A stretch of 64,000 nt of DNA from Pycnopodia helianthoides (GCA_032158295.1 CM063256.1:15446574-15510573); one strand, 5' to 3'. Counted from the stretch's first letter, positions 39,301 to 54,300 are shown. Numbers and translations: made by a program. The notes: generated from the sequence alone by a model not told the origin.

Positions 39301-42300
39301 TTTTACGTTGTAGGGAACTGTTTTTGTCCGAAAAGATAAAAGTTTGACAATTGAAATATATTCTCCAGTTTGCTACAGCGATTAATTTTCAAGTTTTCAT
39401 TTTTGGAGAAAAATAATGATTGTAATAAAAAAAAAAATTATTTGTTTTTATTTATTATTATTTTTTGTTAATGTTTTAGTTATTTATTAATTTTTATTTT
39501 GTATATTATTTTATTTATTCTAATGGATTTATTAATTTATTAATTGGCATTGGTTTTGGGGTGGTTTTTTGTTTTTTTATATTGTGATTAGTATTATTGT
39601 TTTATTTTTATTTTAGTGGGGAGGGGGAGGGGGGTTCTTTAGTTTTTGTTCTGTTTCGAAAAAAGTTTTATAAGTCAAGATTCCAGACATCCAAAGAAGA
39701 TATTATTATTATTATTATTATATATATTTTTTAACAACCTTTAAAATACACATTAAAAATCAGTTATTTATCCATCAGTGCTTGATACAAAATACGCCAG
39801 CCACATATAAACAAGAGAGCTTTCATTATTAAAACTTTGTCATTTATTTTCGATAAGCTGTTAATTAAAAGGTTATATATATTATTTTTTGGGACGCTGT
39901 AAGGTCATTTGATTTAAAAGTCAAATATAATTTGTTGGGGTACGCTGTACAGATCATTTTTATTAAAGGATGCCTGCAAAGTAAATCATGCATCTTCAAA
40001 ATGATGATCATGTGTTATGCCAGGCAGAAAGCTCTTACTAGAGACAGGTGTTTTGTTCTAGAGACGATTTTTCTACGTCTTTTTTGTTTACGGCTTTTCA
40101 CGAAAAAATATACCCATCGCTAGGTGTACGTTGGATCAATATCGCTTGAAAAACATAATTTTCAAGAGCTTTATGAAAAGATAACTTATTATCTGTATGA
40201 TGTTGCTATGGTAACTTGTATTAACGTCAAATGCACGTGATCCTTTTTGCGCATGTTTTTGCTGTGCAATTCGATCAAACCAAACCGGAATATAGATTTC
40301 TTCAAAGTCAAATTTATATTGGGTTTAGCTGTATCAGTGTGGAAGCTATGTGGTATACGATTGACATGGTTAAGAAGGGTTCATTTGCTGTTTACACAAT
40401 TGGATTATGCACGCACATACTATTTGTTACATCCCTGTGGAGACATCTTTTGTTCTTTATATTGTCCCTGTATTGAGCATCCTCTCATAAACTTTGTACA
40501 AAATATTCCTTGTGGAGCATCCCAGTCTTTAGAAATCCCCTGTGGCTTTCGTGTTCCCTTTTTTGTTTTGTTCTCAGTCTCCATAAGGTTGTGAATATTA
40601 AAGCTGATTGAGGCAGCTTCATCACTGCATAACCATTTAATATAGATTTTTTTAAAGCAATGTTTTACCATGCTAAGGACAGCATGAAATGAAGTTGTAA
40701 TTTGATGGTGCTGCTCAGCAGGCTGCCAACGAATATTTGCGTAGCAGAAATTGGGAGGATACCAGTCATGTTCAGAAAACAATGCAGATTAGCTGGTTCG
40801 GCTAACAGGTTATTATATGCTCAGCAGAAATAGTATGTGTGTGCTTATTTAACAGCTTGATATAATTGACCACTGTGGTTGTAATCTCAACCCCACCTGC
40901 TTCATATAATCTGATAAGACATTCCGATATACAGTCGTCATCTTCGCAGCCTCCACCTACTCATCTGCAAGATGAGCTAATTGATGGAGCGTGTTGCATC
41001 CTCCATCCCCATACATTATTCATGAGATGTCATTTAAGTTGCGTCTGTGTGATAGGATTGGCCGCAGGGATGAGGGCTCCTTAAGCTACTCCTTAAGCTG
41101 TAAATTAACGTATTTCATCAAGAGATTTCAAAGCCGGAGCTGCTCTCCCTTTTGCTAAATCAATCCAGACTAGAGGGCCCGATCGATAACCGTTTGAGGG
41201 GAATTCAGGGGGATAACCAAGTACAACACCATGAATTAAACTTGCCCCCAAGTCATATCTACCGTGGTCGAGGATTCAGATTTTTTTTTTATGTAAAGTA
41301 CCCATAGGGTTATCCCTCATTACCAGTGACGAGCTCTTTGCTAGTCTACTACCACAGGCGTGGTGCAAGGGACCCCATTTTCTTAATTTACATTGCCAAG
41401 TGTCCCCTCTAAGTCTTCAGACGTGACAGGAATCTTTCCATGAATACAATGAATTTTCATGATTTTTCCCCCATCTTCTTTATTCTGTATGAAAGACAAA
41501 CATCAGATGGACGGGCGAGGGCTGTAAAAACAAATGGAAAAGTTTGAATTGGAAATTGTAAAGATAATTGGACGGAGGCCCGTATCGGGCTACACAATAG
41601 ATTGACAGAAGAAAGCTTCGATAAGGATTCTGTTGTTTGATTGGCTGTTGTGTGTCTGGCTGTGTATAGTTTATTTTCCTAGGGTGGTTTTAATAAGGCA
41701 ACTTAATTTCCATCCTCGAGGAGTTGGAGGTTGGTAACCTTTGTTATCCTAGCCTTGATTACCCTAGCCTTAAGGTTTCCTTTGTACGAACCGAGGTTTC
41801 CATAAGGAACGGATAGCTCGTGTGAAACAATTTCCTATAAAACAATAAGATTTCCTTTGGGAAAGAGACTTCCTATAAAAGCCTCCTATTGATACTTCCT
41901 GTAGAACAATAAGCTATACCAGACGCCCATCATCAAAAGTCAAGTGACCCAAGCTGACACATTTTGCAAAAGTGATTTAGACCCCTGGAACGAGAGGGTT
42001 TTTTCAGGAACTTAAAAGAAAGTTCTTTGGTAAAAAGGATTTCTATATGAAACAAAACTTCCTGTAGACCTTGTAACCTGTGACATCACATGTTTACAAA
42101 AGATCAACAGGGCCTGGACTTCCTGCAGGGCACGGCTTGTACACAGCTCAATGGAAGAAAACATAAATCTGATATTTCATAGAGATTGCAATGTCTGATT
42201 TTTATCAACTTTGGCGATGTTACCTTCAATGACAGATATAGTTACATCAAGCTTTTTTAATGACACTGTCAATATACTCATCACTTTAGCATTATTTTGT

Positions 42301-45300
42301 ATACACAAAACACGGATGATAGCCTACAATGAGAACAAATGGGTAAATACATTAAAACTTTTTTAAAAAGAAGTGTCATGGCGTGCACGAATCAAAGGTC
42401 AACCCATTCCATTTGCTTTTGCTAATTAATTATTTAAAAGAAATTTTGTTTTAATAAACTTGATTGAACATTTTCTCAAAATAATTTTATTACTTGAGAT
42501 ATAGAGACCCATTAAAAAAAAAAAAACTTTGGCGAGGAGGAAAGGGGGCATGTGTTTAAAGTTGTTCATCTCTTATTTTTTATAATTCTTGAATTTATGT
42601 GGAAATTGTGACACAAAATGTGAAATTTCCCAAACAACCAGTGTAGTAATTTGCCTACCAGGAAATGCCCTGGATTGTACCCAGCCTAGTTAAGGCCACT
42701 TAAGGTTAAACATAACAAAGCACAACCAACCGAGAGAGGAATAATTAGAGTAAAAAGAAGATGAGCCGACACATGAAAACATTCAAACTGGAGATACGGC
42801 CGGAAATCAACGATTATAGTGCAAGAAGTGTTAAAGGACATGAACTTTTGCCAGTAAAGGTTAAAGACAAATCCACAGTGCCATCACTGAGAAGAAAGTG
42901 CAAAGTGAACTGAGATTAATCAAATTCCTAATGAAACAATTTACCTCGTTCATGATTCGTCTGGAATATCACTTTAGGCCAAAGATGTCAAAAAATTCGT
43001 AGCAAATTTAACAAGATGAATACCCGTATACGGAAGATGGTAGATGCCACCATCATTTTACATCTACGGTATCTGATGAAATACATTTGATTAGCATGGA
43101 AATAGTCTGCCTAGCAGGAACGGTTACTAGCTAAATGTCATATCATTCCCACTGTCATGACTAGTACCATGCGACAATATTTGAAGAGGAAATAATTTGG
43201 CCAAGTAACATTAGACCTATTTGTTAAACAGTTTTTATGAAACTGACCAGAAATTTGCTAAAAAGGTTACCATGTATGCTTAGCAGACGAAACAGCCGTG
43301 GATGATTCATGGGTTGTCATGCATAGTTTACCAAATTAATCGTTTCAGTAATGCTGGTTCCTACGAAAAACCCATCAGCGTCAACAACAAGTTTTAGTTT
43401 TTAATTCATTATTACGGATTCACTATCCGTTATCACGGATGCGAATCCGGTATTACGGATTCACATTTTTGAATCCGTAACAAAGGATCAATAATAACGG
43501 ATTGCGAATTCGTAATAACGGATGCGAAAGTAATAACGGATGCGAATCCGTAAATATCTGAATGCAAATCCGTAATATTGGATTGCGAATCCGTAATAAC
43601 GGATTGCGAATCCGTAATAACGGATTGCGAATCCGTAATAACGGATTGCGAATCCGTAATAACGGATTGCGAATCTGTAATAACAGATTTTGAATTTACT
43701 TTTTGTTGCCGCTATGTGCTTTCGAAGGCTCCCTATAAAATTTACTTACAGATATGAAATCAGATTGACCACATTTTGCTCACCTTTTATTTGGTTAAAG
43801 ACCTCTACGGTCATCAGCAATAAACGCCGTAAAGGGCACAAGATGTATTGTTCACACGTGCGTCTGCTCTCTACACACGTTGTGAGCAATCTCCCTACGC
43901 ATGCGCAGTATATATTCAGACGGCCACAAATCCCAGGGTAGCCATAAATTCATCAAGTTGATCTTTCAATAATCGTGGAATGGCTTTTTTTCATCTGTGT
44001 TTAAATTTCACCTTCATATTTCCAGTTACGGGAATGTGATTAATTAGGGAATACGATCGCGAACGGTGCGTGGTTAATTAAAAGTTTAACTCTTAATCCA
44101 GCAATCCATCAAAATACAACCGCTTGTATTATTAATCCCCCCCCCCCAACAAAGAAAAATAATAATTCAAACAGACCGGCACACGGAGATCATGAAATGT
44201 TCCCGGAATTGCTATAGGTGCACCCCAAGGGTCGATTTTTAGACCAGTATTGTATTCAAATCATGGGTCAAAAGTGTAGGGGAAATCCAATTTTCTCGGT
44301 AAAAAAAAAATGAAATAAAATCAATTAATCCGCCCGGTCAAGTGAAATAATCTCATTTTGAAAGCAGCTTACGTGAAAGACCTGGGGTATAGTGGTGGTT
44401 TATCCAACCAACCCATAAACCAGCACGACTCTAGTATGTTATAGCTTAGCTTCAAGCCCTGCAGTCAACCGACTACATCGAATACTGCATACACCAACAC
44501 AACCTGCAGGCTAAACTTAAAACCCTATATCAGGTACCGCGCCCAGTTAAAAACCATTCGCTCTGAACTTGGGGCCAAGTTGAGAAAGAAGTTTATGTAA
44601 AACACACCTTTCGATTTTTTTGACTAGTCATTATATTTAAAGGTCAGGATTGATAAGGACAAAAAAACATTGTTTAATTCTAGTCTAAAACAAGTAAAAG
44701 GTTAGTGAGTACGATTTTCATGCTAGAACATTTTTTCTGTGAAATATTTTCCTCTGAAATGAAGTCATATTCAAGAAAACTGTATCTGAAAACCTTTAAA
44801 AAAAAAGCATGAGCTGATTTCGGTTGTTACAACCAAAATAAGGACATGTTTTTACATGTACAAAATTGTGCATGGTTTTTCCTACTTTCTCCCAAATTTT
44901 TACAGGTTTGTTATTTCATGTGTATAGTTGATCACACACAAAAATGAACACTGTCTGCGACTATCCTGTATAATACCTTTAAATGAAAATCAAATTGGAA
45001 GCAAAAACACCATATAGCCAGACAAAATGATCTCCTTGTAGTTAAAGCTCACCTTAAGGGACAGACTGTGATGGATAGGAGTCCTAACTTACTACATGTA
45101 AATTAATCTTCTCCAAGTACCAATGGAACGGTATCTTTTTCACCAAATGCACTGATGTTTTAAGTGTAGAAGTTAACGCAGTATCACGAAACGATATATT
45201 GCACTAAACAATCCACGTTGGGAACATGAAACCGTTTTACATAACCAACCCGATTTTTGTTGCCCTGCAATATGTGACCACCTCTTGAATATATTTCCAG

Positions 45301-48300
45301 CGATATTTCCTCACTTTGCATCGCCCAGAATCCTTTCAATAAATTACCCGGAATCATTTTACCCCCCTTCTTGTTCCTCGTCTTAAATTAATTCAATTGT
45401 ATCAACAGTATGTAGACCGAATTCATTTGATCCACGTTAAGACTCAACATGAATCAAGAAATGTGTGTGGTTATTTATAGACATCGTGCCAACCTGTCTT
45501 GATCGCAGTGAGTCCCGAAAATCGAGTTCTTTACGAATTAAAACCTTTTGGGGGAAATAACAATCTCACGACTTTGCCGGTGGGATGGACGGAGAGTTGA
45601 AGACAAGCGTCTACTTTAATGGAACTCCCCAACGTTGACAGCACGCGTGATGCTGTACTTTGAATTAATCCTAGCGTAACATCATAACAAATCTAGCCGT
45701 AGTTTCTAGTCGTGGAGTGACCTTTAGACGCGGGAGTGGAAGCTCATCTCGGTGAGGATGCTTTTACCTGTTTATACAATTGGTTATAAACATTGCATCG
45801 CCTCGTAAAAGCTTCAAAACTCACACGCGGGGAAAATTGTGCCAGTTTCATCACACTACGCGAGGCGTGATCTTATAACGAGTGGTAAATGGGAACTTGT
45901 ATGGGTACAATGTTCCAGACAATTTAAAGTGATGATGCGCTGCCTGAATTTTGCACTCACGTGTGTAGATTTATGCCTAAAATGTATCTATACTTCCTGT
46001 GCTGCTGAGGGATGTCACAAAGTACAGCAGTACGCATGTTAACTTATGAACATGTTCAAACATTCACATCATAAAACAAAAATGTTGACTATGATTTCTA
46101 CCTGTTTCCTTTTTACTATCAAATTGCAAGTCTGTGTTGTTTGATATTGACAACCACTGAATCGTGGTTAGCTCGTGGTTTTGAAGTCAAAAAAGCTTCA
46201 CAGTTCAGTCTGACAATGCTATATAACAATTTAATAATGTATTGCCGTAACCTGGGTCCAAACATGTTTAAAGGGCAAGTTGAATTGATCCTCGGATATC
46301 CACTTTTTATTCTCATATGTATAAATCCCGTCACCTTTAACCAACCATGCAGCCCTCCCGTGAACCGAAGATCCGCCCATGCGATTGTGACGTGAATTTG
46401 TTTACCGCCATGTTTCGACGCGAAATGTGATTAAAATGGTGCTTCATCTAATGAGACAACCCAATTTGTCCAACCTGGTTGTTTCTTACCCAGAATCACT
46501 GATGTGATTTTCTGGTTTACGGGCAAGCTGATATTCTTTTATGACAGTCAAGGAAAGTTATCACACAAGGAAAGGTTTATTCAGACGCTTTCAACGCCTG
46601 AAAACAAAAAAGTTGACGGTTCTTTGGCGCCAAGTACCTCGATATAATTATCTTAAATGTTATCAGCTATCGGCAATCCGCTGTTTTATTTGCGGTAAAG
46701 TTGTTATTAAATCTCGATGTCTAGTCGTGACGCCGGGTTTGGCTTTGGGTAAAGGAAAGATCAGTTTTCATTGGGAAATCTGCAACATTTGAAGGAAAGC
46801 ACGGAGCATATGCTGTGCTGAAATGCTTGTCTATATACATCAAGTTAAAGCGAGAGTGTGTGAACACGTCTTTATTCCTGCTACTCGGCAAACTCTCCCA
46901 TGTGATACCTGCACGCTAAGGAGTTACCCTTGATTTGCCCTAGTTTAGAGTGGGCTGTGTGAAATCTGCGATGGCTCGTGGCAATTTAAAACAATATTAG
47001 AAGAGCGTGGGTTTTCTAAAGTGTGAGGAAACTTCAAGTACGATCGATGTGTTTACCCCTTAGTCAAATTAGAGAGTCTATTGTTTGTAAGCAGTTCACT
47101 GTAATCTTTTCTTTCCCCTTTTTCAATTCGAGGAAACATTGTGGGGAAAGTGTGCATTTTGTTTTCATATTTGTTTATAAAGGTTTTTTTTCTTCTTTTT
47201 TTCTTGACTGCGTGTATTCGGGGGGGGGGGGTGCTGGGGTGATGACACGCTACATTAAAACCTTATTTTGTTGTTCGACATGCCCGTGCATAAACCACTT
47301 TTATAAAAAGTTTATTGATTCATGATTATTTAATTAATATTTAATGAATATATTCTTTGGTGCAGGTTTCTACATCTTCGCTCCGTCCTGTTACAATGAA
47401 ACCCAAATTGGCCAGGTGACTCGGTTCTCGTTTCCCGTCCACCAGCTGAGGGAGGGTCACGGTAAACTCAGGTAAATTCCTTCCACCTTTTTCTTCTCTT
47501 CCCAACCTCACGGGGTTGGCACTCACTCCCCTCCTACGCACGCCAGCACACCCCCACTCATTACTTCACACTTTCATCAAAAGAACCTCCGGAAAGCAAG
47601 AAGCATGCAAAGACAACGGCCCAAATTAATCTGAGATATTTCAACTCGTCTAAAGGGAAGTAGATCAGCCAGCAAACTCCCTAGTCTAAACAGGCTCCCG
47701 AATTCAACTGCCATAAATCGACCCCCATTGTACAGTGGGAACAAGACGGAATCCTAAGTTGTTTTTCTACTTGGAACTGAGTTGATTGAGGTGACTTTCC
47801 AACCCATGTGGGGATCCATCGAAGTGTTTGTTCTCTAATAAGCCGTGCTTCCCCCGGTCGCCCCGTGACGGTAAATAACAGAATAAGAACGCCGTGACTT
47901 ATTGGATTCAGACGCCGATCCATTGTCCCTCGACAACTTCCTGACAGATTTTCCACAGTTTTTTTTCCCCCCGCCAAAATTCCCTGACGGTTGTTCGACC
48001 AGACGGTTTTTTGAAAAGGCCGAACGAATACTGGGGAAAACACCATAACATCATTTTGCAGTGTGTGATTTAACAAGTGCCTCGATGAAAGTGACAGTGC
48101 CTATCAGCTGTGAAATTGAGGCCATGAATTGGACGTAGGTGGCGTGCTTTTTCTCCCCGCTCAGTTTTACCTGTCCGACGCTCTGTCGGTGGCTGGTTTC
48201 AACCTTCAGAAGCGCTAATCGATAATTCAATCAAGCCATATTTTCTGAAGAGGGTTGGGAGAAACAATTTGTAAATGATTTATTGAACGGAACATAACTT

Positions 48301-51300
48301 TATTTATATAAGTGTGGCCGTATAAATACCTCTCAAATCATGCTAACGCCTTGTTTGTCACGTTCCATATTAAACTTCCATTGCTAATGATTTGAGTTTG
48401 TTATAAGGCCACTGACTGTTTTACTTGCGGCCTCGGTGTGATGAAATTGATGTTACATGAGAACGATCAGATGGCTGCTCAATTAGAAACCGGTTAAAAT
48501 GTTTTAGTCGTTCAATCTTCCCCCTTGGTTGAACCTTCATGTAAGATCCATACTACATAATGCATGTGTATGGTCATGATGAAATCACTGTGAACGCTGC
48601 CACGTGCAGGAGCCAATTTCAAACAATTTATTGTTACTAGTGAATGAAGCGCACAAATCTACCAAATAGGCAAATGACAGTTGTTGCTAGCTGTAACAGG
48701 TTACCAGCTTCAATTATATACTTTGTATATTGTTTATGGCTGGTTCCCCAATAGTTTCCGTTTGGCATACACACTCCCTATGAAAAGAAACTCAGCCCAG
48801 ATTACTTGAATAGATCCTATGCTTTGACGTCATCAGGCCGCCATCTTAGAGGTAAAACTATGACGAAACAATGGAAAACGCGCAGCTATGTACGCGCGGC
48901 GCACAGGATCAGCCAATGGGTTATCTCCTTTTGACCTCTAGCCGAGCGCGCCCTACTCAAATGACGTCATGTGCATAAAGTCTATTGTTCAATCGCATTT
49001 TTTAAAAAACACTTGCCCTTATTTAGAAAGAACACTCTTATTGGAGTGTTTACTTAATGTCCACCTTTCCACTAATCAGTATTTTTTGTATTGGATAGGT
49101 TTTTCTACCACATGTGGGACGCTTACGAACCAGATCGACTCGGAACTCTGACGGTGTACGCATGTCACGGATTGCCGCTGTGGTCACGTGAGAGAAGACA
49201 GCTTGATAAGTGGCTGGGTACCGGCGAGCTCGACATCTACTGCCAGCAACCGTTTGAGGTAAATTGGTGGCCCATGATAATTATTCCAAGCTATGGGGTT
49301 TGATGCGTTCGTTGTGCGGCTTTACTGCTTTGGCTATGGATGCATGATTAACATGCGTATGTCTTAACATTGCAAGCCATAGCCACAGACACCCACTAAG
49401 GGTTGGTAAGGGTTTTGCCATAGGCTTCATTATGGCTTAGGGTTTGCCATAGGCTTCATTATGATTAAGGGTGTTGCTGTAGGCTTCATTATGGCTAAGG
49501 CTTCATTATGGCTAAGGGTGTTGCTATAGGCTTTATTGTGACTAAGGGTTTTGATATGGGCTTCCTTGTGGCTGGGGTGTTGATATTGGCTTCCTTATGG
49601 GTAAGGATATTGCTATGGGATTCCAATCCTTCATAGCTTGTTAACATGGTAGTTAAGCCGCAGCCACACCTTCAAATTCGGACACGTCATTATACAGGTT
49701 GCTTTTGTATCCGTCGTCCGAAAACGAGTCCAATTGGTTGGTACCTGGTTTGTACAGGGTTTCAGCTTTCATGGCTAAGTTACCAGTGCGCTCGGTACCC
49801 GTTTTTTTTTACAGGGTTTCAGCTTTCATGTCCAAACTTAAAGTGTGCTTGTAACATGTAGTTTTCTTTTGCGCTAAATTCACGTTTAGTACATTTAAAT
49901 TCCAAATTACAATCATTAATAAATAAACAAAAAACCTTCGTTCATCACAGTGCTCATAATTATTTTAAACTTATTTGTTGTTGATATGACTGTACTTGAC
50001 AATCGGTCAGAGATATTGACTGTCATTCCGTCAGCTGTTAACTGTTATCAATTCAAGACACGTGTATGCTCAAAATCCACCGGTCAAATACTCGTTGTTG
50101 AGAGGGCCACCTTTAATGTGAAATATATCCACGGTTAATAGAAAAAAAGTGAATTATGCTCTTATTGGAAACTTGAGAGGTTCATAGAGAAGAAGACAAA
50201 ACTTCTGTGGGGTGCATATATTTGACTGTTTCGATGCCTTGGGGATAACTCGATGAAGTCCCCGCTCGGCCGTGACTCATTAGAACTTAACACTTTCCAT
50301 TAATACCAGGTCCTTGTATATAAATCGAGGCACGACGTGCATGATCAAAATCATGAATTGTAGTTCTCTATAAAACACAGTTATGCATCGCTTAATTTAT
50401 AATATGAGTAACTCTTGACGATATATGGACGTTCCAGTCGATGGAGAGTGGTTGTGGTTTGTTGAAGGACTTTTCCACAACGGTTCTGTATTATTGAAAT
50501 TTAATCGACTGTTCTTCACAAAATTAACGGTCTTTCATTTGGCTATTATTATAGGCCTTTCATACAGAGGGCCTTAAAAAAAAATTGCTTGTTAATGTTT
50601 TTATAAAAGTAAAACCCAGACATGAAGTGGATGATTTTGAAAATTGAATCGCTATTAAAGTAAGAAAGGAAGTGGGAAATGTTATCATTATAAAATATGA
50701 TCTTAAAGTGCAATTTTCTCATTTCAACGTCATCAAATTGGGACCAGTTTTCTCCTTTAAAGGAGCAGGATTTGGTGTAGACTTAATTATGAAATCCTTC
50801 CACGTTATGAAAAGAATACGCACGCCAAATCAGAACATATACCTCCCGGCTACTCACAGTCCCCGAGATCGAATGAAAACAATCATTAAAATGTTTTTAG
50901 AAAAAATATTGGCACCCATTTTGAGATAGGGTGACTGAAACACCGGGTATGTTTGATTATTCAACGCTGCGGGCGCTTTTTCGCAGCACAACAAAGATGG
51001 CGTCTTATCGCTTTGTGTGATCGGTTAGGCCCTGGGCCGTGTGGGTTTTATACCTCCCCCATCTGGCGGCCCGCTCTACATTCGGGTTTTTATTTTCAAA
51101 AGGACGATTGCTCGGCTGAAAAAAAGTGGAGATGAAAAGTGATTCTTATCACAAAGCGAAGATGGGATGGCCTTTCTCTGCCGGAGCTAACTGGGCCTTT
51201 CATACCCATGGGCAAAACGAGCTCAGGTTCTAGACCGGGAATTAAAAATAATTTTACAAACTCTTCACTTGAGCATCTTTGTTCCTCTGAGATGGTGGAG

Positions 51301-54300
51301 AAAGCGGGTTTTGTTTGGGACTTCCGATTACATGCACTTGGCCGATTATTTGGTTAAGAGTATAAAAAGCAATACAAACTGTGCAGCATGACTACATTCC
51401 CTTCCTCTTTTACTATTTTGCAGTTTGGGGGGCATTTTAAGAGACAATGGCTTCAGCTGTGGACTAGGCTCAGGGTTCCATCAGTGATACCACTTGCTTT
51501 CAACATCCGCTTGGGGATCCAAAATGGCGGGTGTGGACGCTTGTACTTGGCCCAGTTTCACGGCCCTGCTTACCGTGAAATTATGCGCTTACATCCAATT
51601 GAATTGTGCTTTACAGGGCTCGGTAAGCGCTGAATTTTGCGGTAGCAGAGTCGTGTAATCGGTCCCTGATAAACCGCTAGTTCTGTGTACAGTTAGCTTT
51701 GGCCACCATCTTGATTTCGTAAACCAAGTACAAAATGGCAATACTTTTAAGGTACCATCATCATCCTTCGGCATCCGTAGGATGGTATTACTATTAGTCT
51801 TTACAAAAAGCTTCCGTACTCTTGTTTTCAGCTTATCTTCGAGGTAATTCGGGGTGGATGGGACAGTGACATAGCAGTTGATGACATCCGATTCGTAGAT
51901 GTCTACCAATCACCACGTAAGTTTGTAACATTAATACGCTGTATGTTTGGTGGACATGTATTAAACAGAAGTGTACTAGAGACGGGACTGAGATTTCGCT
52001 CGGCCGCTGGGATGGGCTAATCAGCTTGCACAGATTCTTGTTCAGGAAGTTCGTCATGCGTGCAGTGCTTGCAGTATGAGTGTGATGCATGATGGGACTG
52101 AGCATGGGACTGAGCATTAACGTTAACGATACGTTTGCCCATCCCAGCGCCTTTGGTTTTAAGGCAAGGCGCTGGGGACGAGCGAAGACTGAGATGTGAG
52201 ATACTCGACAGAGGGCGCTATTAGAGGCAAGGTGGCCTGCAGATTGCATGCACATACCCCGTAATCAAAATACAGTGAGGTGGATCTAGCCTTCACGGAT
52301 GTTGAATGGTGCCACACTCGAAGACCACAAAAACCCTAGAATACTGTGGTCGTTTTCGGTAATGAGAATCAGCACGCGTTGTGTCACATTATCAGCATGA
52401 AGTCGAACCATAATAGCCACCATGCCGTCAGAAGTTGTTACGTTTTCCTGAAAAATAATCGGGGAAAAAATAATTACTGTTTTATAATAAGGCGTCGTTA
52501 CATGCAGCGAGTTAAATACCAAAGTTTACTGCCCGCAGTGCTGCAACTGAAATTTCGTAGAGGTTTGTTTTGGCGTCGATGAACTTTCTTATGTGTTAGG
52601 TTGTGTAATTACACTCCAAGATAACTATTTTAACACTTTCGGTTTATTGGGATTACGTGCTTATATAGTCGATCCATTTTAAGATATCGGCTTTAAAGTT
52701 CCTTTAAAAAAAATCAAAATGTTTATCCTTACATGCCTAGAGGGGATGGGCCTCCGGGTAGAACGGAACCGGTTTAATGTGTTTACGCTTCACACACGGC
52801 ACATATTCTGTTCACAAAACATTAGCCAGAGCGTGTTTGAGGAGATTGTGTGGGTGGACGTGTGATGTTTGTGTTTGTGCGCGGAGGGTATCGATCAGTT
52901 TATCCCGTCCACATTAACAAGATCCTTGCGGTATTTATCAACAAGAAGCTGAAGCTTCTGCAGATTCTAATTGTTGGCAGTAGTCTACTGTCCAGCGTGG
53001 ATTTCACAGTAAATCGGTTCAAGATATTGTGGAATGAGTTTATTTGATATTTCGACTGCTATAAGCCATTTTGAGATATGATAGACACATTGCAGTTGCA
53101 CTATTTGGTTTGGGTAAATCTGTCTGTATACATCCAAACCGAACAGTGCACTCCTAGATGATGTTCGCCATATCTCAAAAACGCTTATGGTATTCTAAAT
53201 GGAATAAACCTACAGCTTCTAATACAAACTTTAAAATATTGAATATTTGTATTTCATTGTATTTCCATGTACCTTTATTAATGATTTTGCGTGTCAAAAT
53301 ACGAACTGACAAATTTTGTATTTATTTTTTGAAAAAGATTATGTCATGAATATGTCACGACCTATCAGACTCTGTCACTTTTGACTGAAAATACCCTTTT
53401 ATATACCCACAGCAACGTCAGCGCCCCCACCGACAATGCCGAGAGAGAAAACCACTGCAACAACAAAAGCAACAACTCCGCGAGCAACACCCCGAAGGAC
53501 TGAGGCCAAGTCTACGTCAGCTGCCACACTTGGCCGTATCATTACCAACTCGACACCCAAGAAGCGTAAGACAGAGGCGGTCACGCCCCCCATCACGTGG
53601 AGGGCTGGTTCTCCCTCGGATCCACCAGGTTAGGATTGTTGACATAATGCATGACGTCATTCTTTGACCACCTTCCTAACCATTTAGGGGCAACCTTTAA
53701 CGTCAACCATGGTCGGTACATTAGCATGGTAATCATCCTGGGCCACAATTATTCAAATTGATGCTTATTTAACTTTCGTACTGATGAATATTCAAGTACT
53801 CTTTGAGTCATATACTATGTGATTGTATACATGCTTACAGCGAGAATTAAAATATAATTATCTACAAAAGTTTTGTCCTTGTGAGCAGCTACAACACAGC
53901 CTCAATTTTATGATAAATTTTAAGAGAAAACGAGAATACTGTAAAGGGGTGGAAGCTTTCAGTCCACGATGTTCCTGTGACTTTGTAATTAATCGTATGT
54001 GATAACGTTCTTCAATCTGGCTACACATAGCTGTGTAGGAGCTTCACAAACTTTGAAAATAAAAATCTAAATCACTTTTTCTCGTTGCATGAGAACTTTA
54101 TTATCTGTGATTTTTGTGTCATGTCTATGATAGTTAATAACTAATTGATCTTGATATCGTTATCAATTGATATTAATTGATACGTTTATTATTTATTTGA
54201 CAGTTTGGACAGCTTTTGTTCTAGCTGGTGTTGTGGGCGGAGGTTTCGTACTATGTTTCATGACGTTCTTCGTGATGTTCTTCTTCTGTCGCCGAAGACG

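Larger units (their letters stand above)
36399..47365 (+). other. Large intron (about 11 kb) of the MAM gene
   Basis: Bounded by CAG|GTAAGC and TTGGTGCAG|G. It holds the 37-kb direct repeat, the 39.2-39.7-kb low-complexity tract, the 21-bp palindromic array and decayed element fragments. No alternative exon with MAM-compatible frame was recognised. Confidence 0.7.
49259..51831 (+). other. Intron between MAM exons 3 and 4
   Basis: 2573 bp bounded by GAG|GTAAAT and TTGTTTTCAG. After the minisatellite and the 21-bp repeat pair it is plain AT-rich DNA, with a short segment at about 51530-51650 (CCCAGTTTCACGGCCCTGCT and CTTTACAGGGCTCGGTAAGC) that looks like another decayed GGGCCCAATTTCA-type element. 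Confidence 0.55.

Noticed and set aside
51589..52255. Minus-strand open frames over the fourth MAM exon
   Set aside because: Antisense shadows of a well-supported plus-strand exon, with no splice or domain evidence.
53540..53600. Nuclear localisation signal (PKKRK) in the MAM protein
   Set aside because: The segment lies on the predicted extracellular side of the transmembrane helix, so nuclear import is unlikely without cleavage and relocation.
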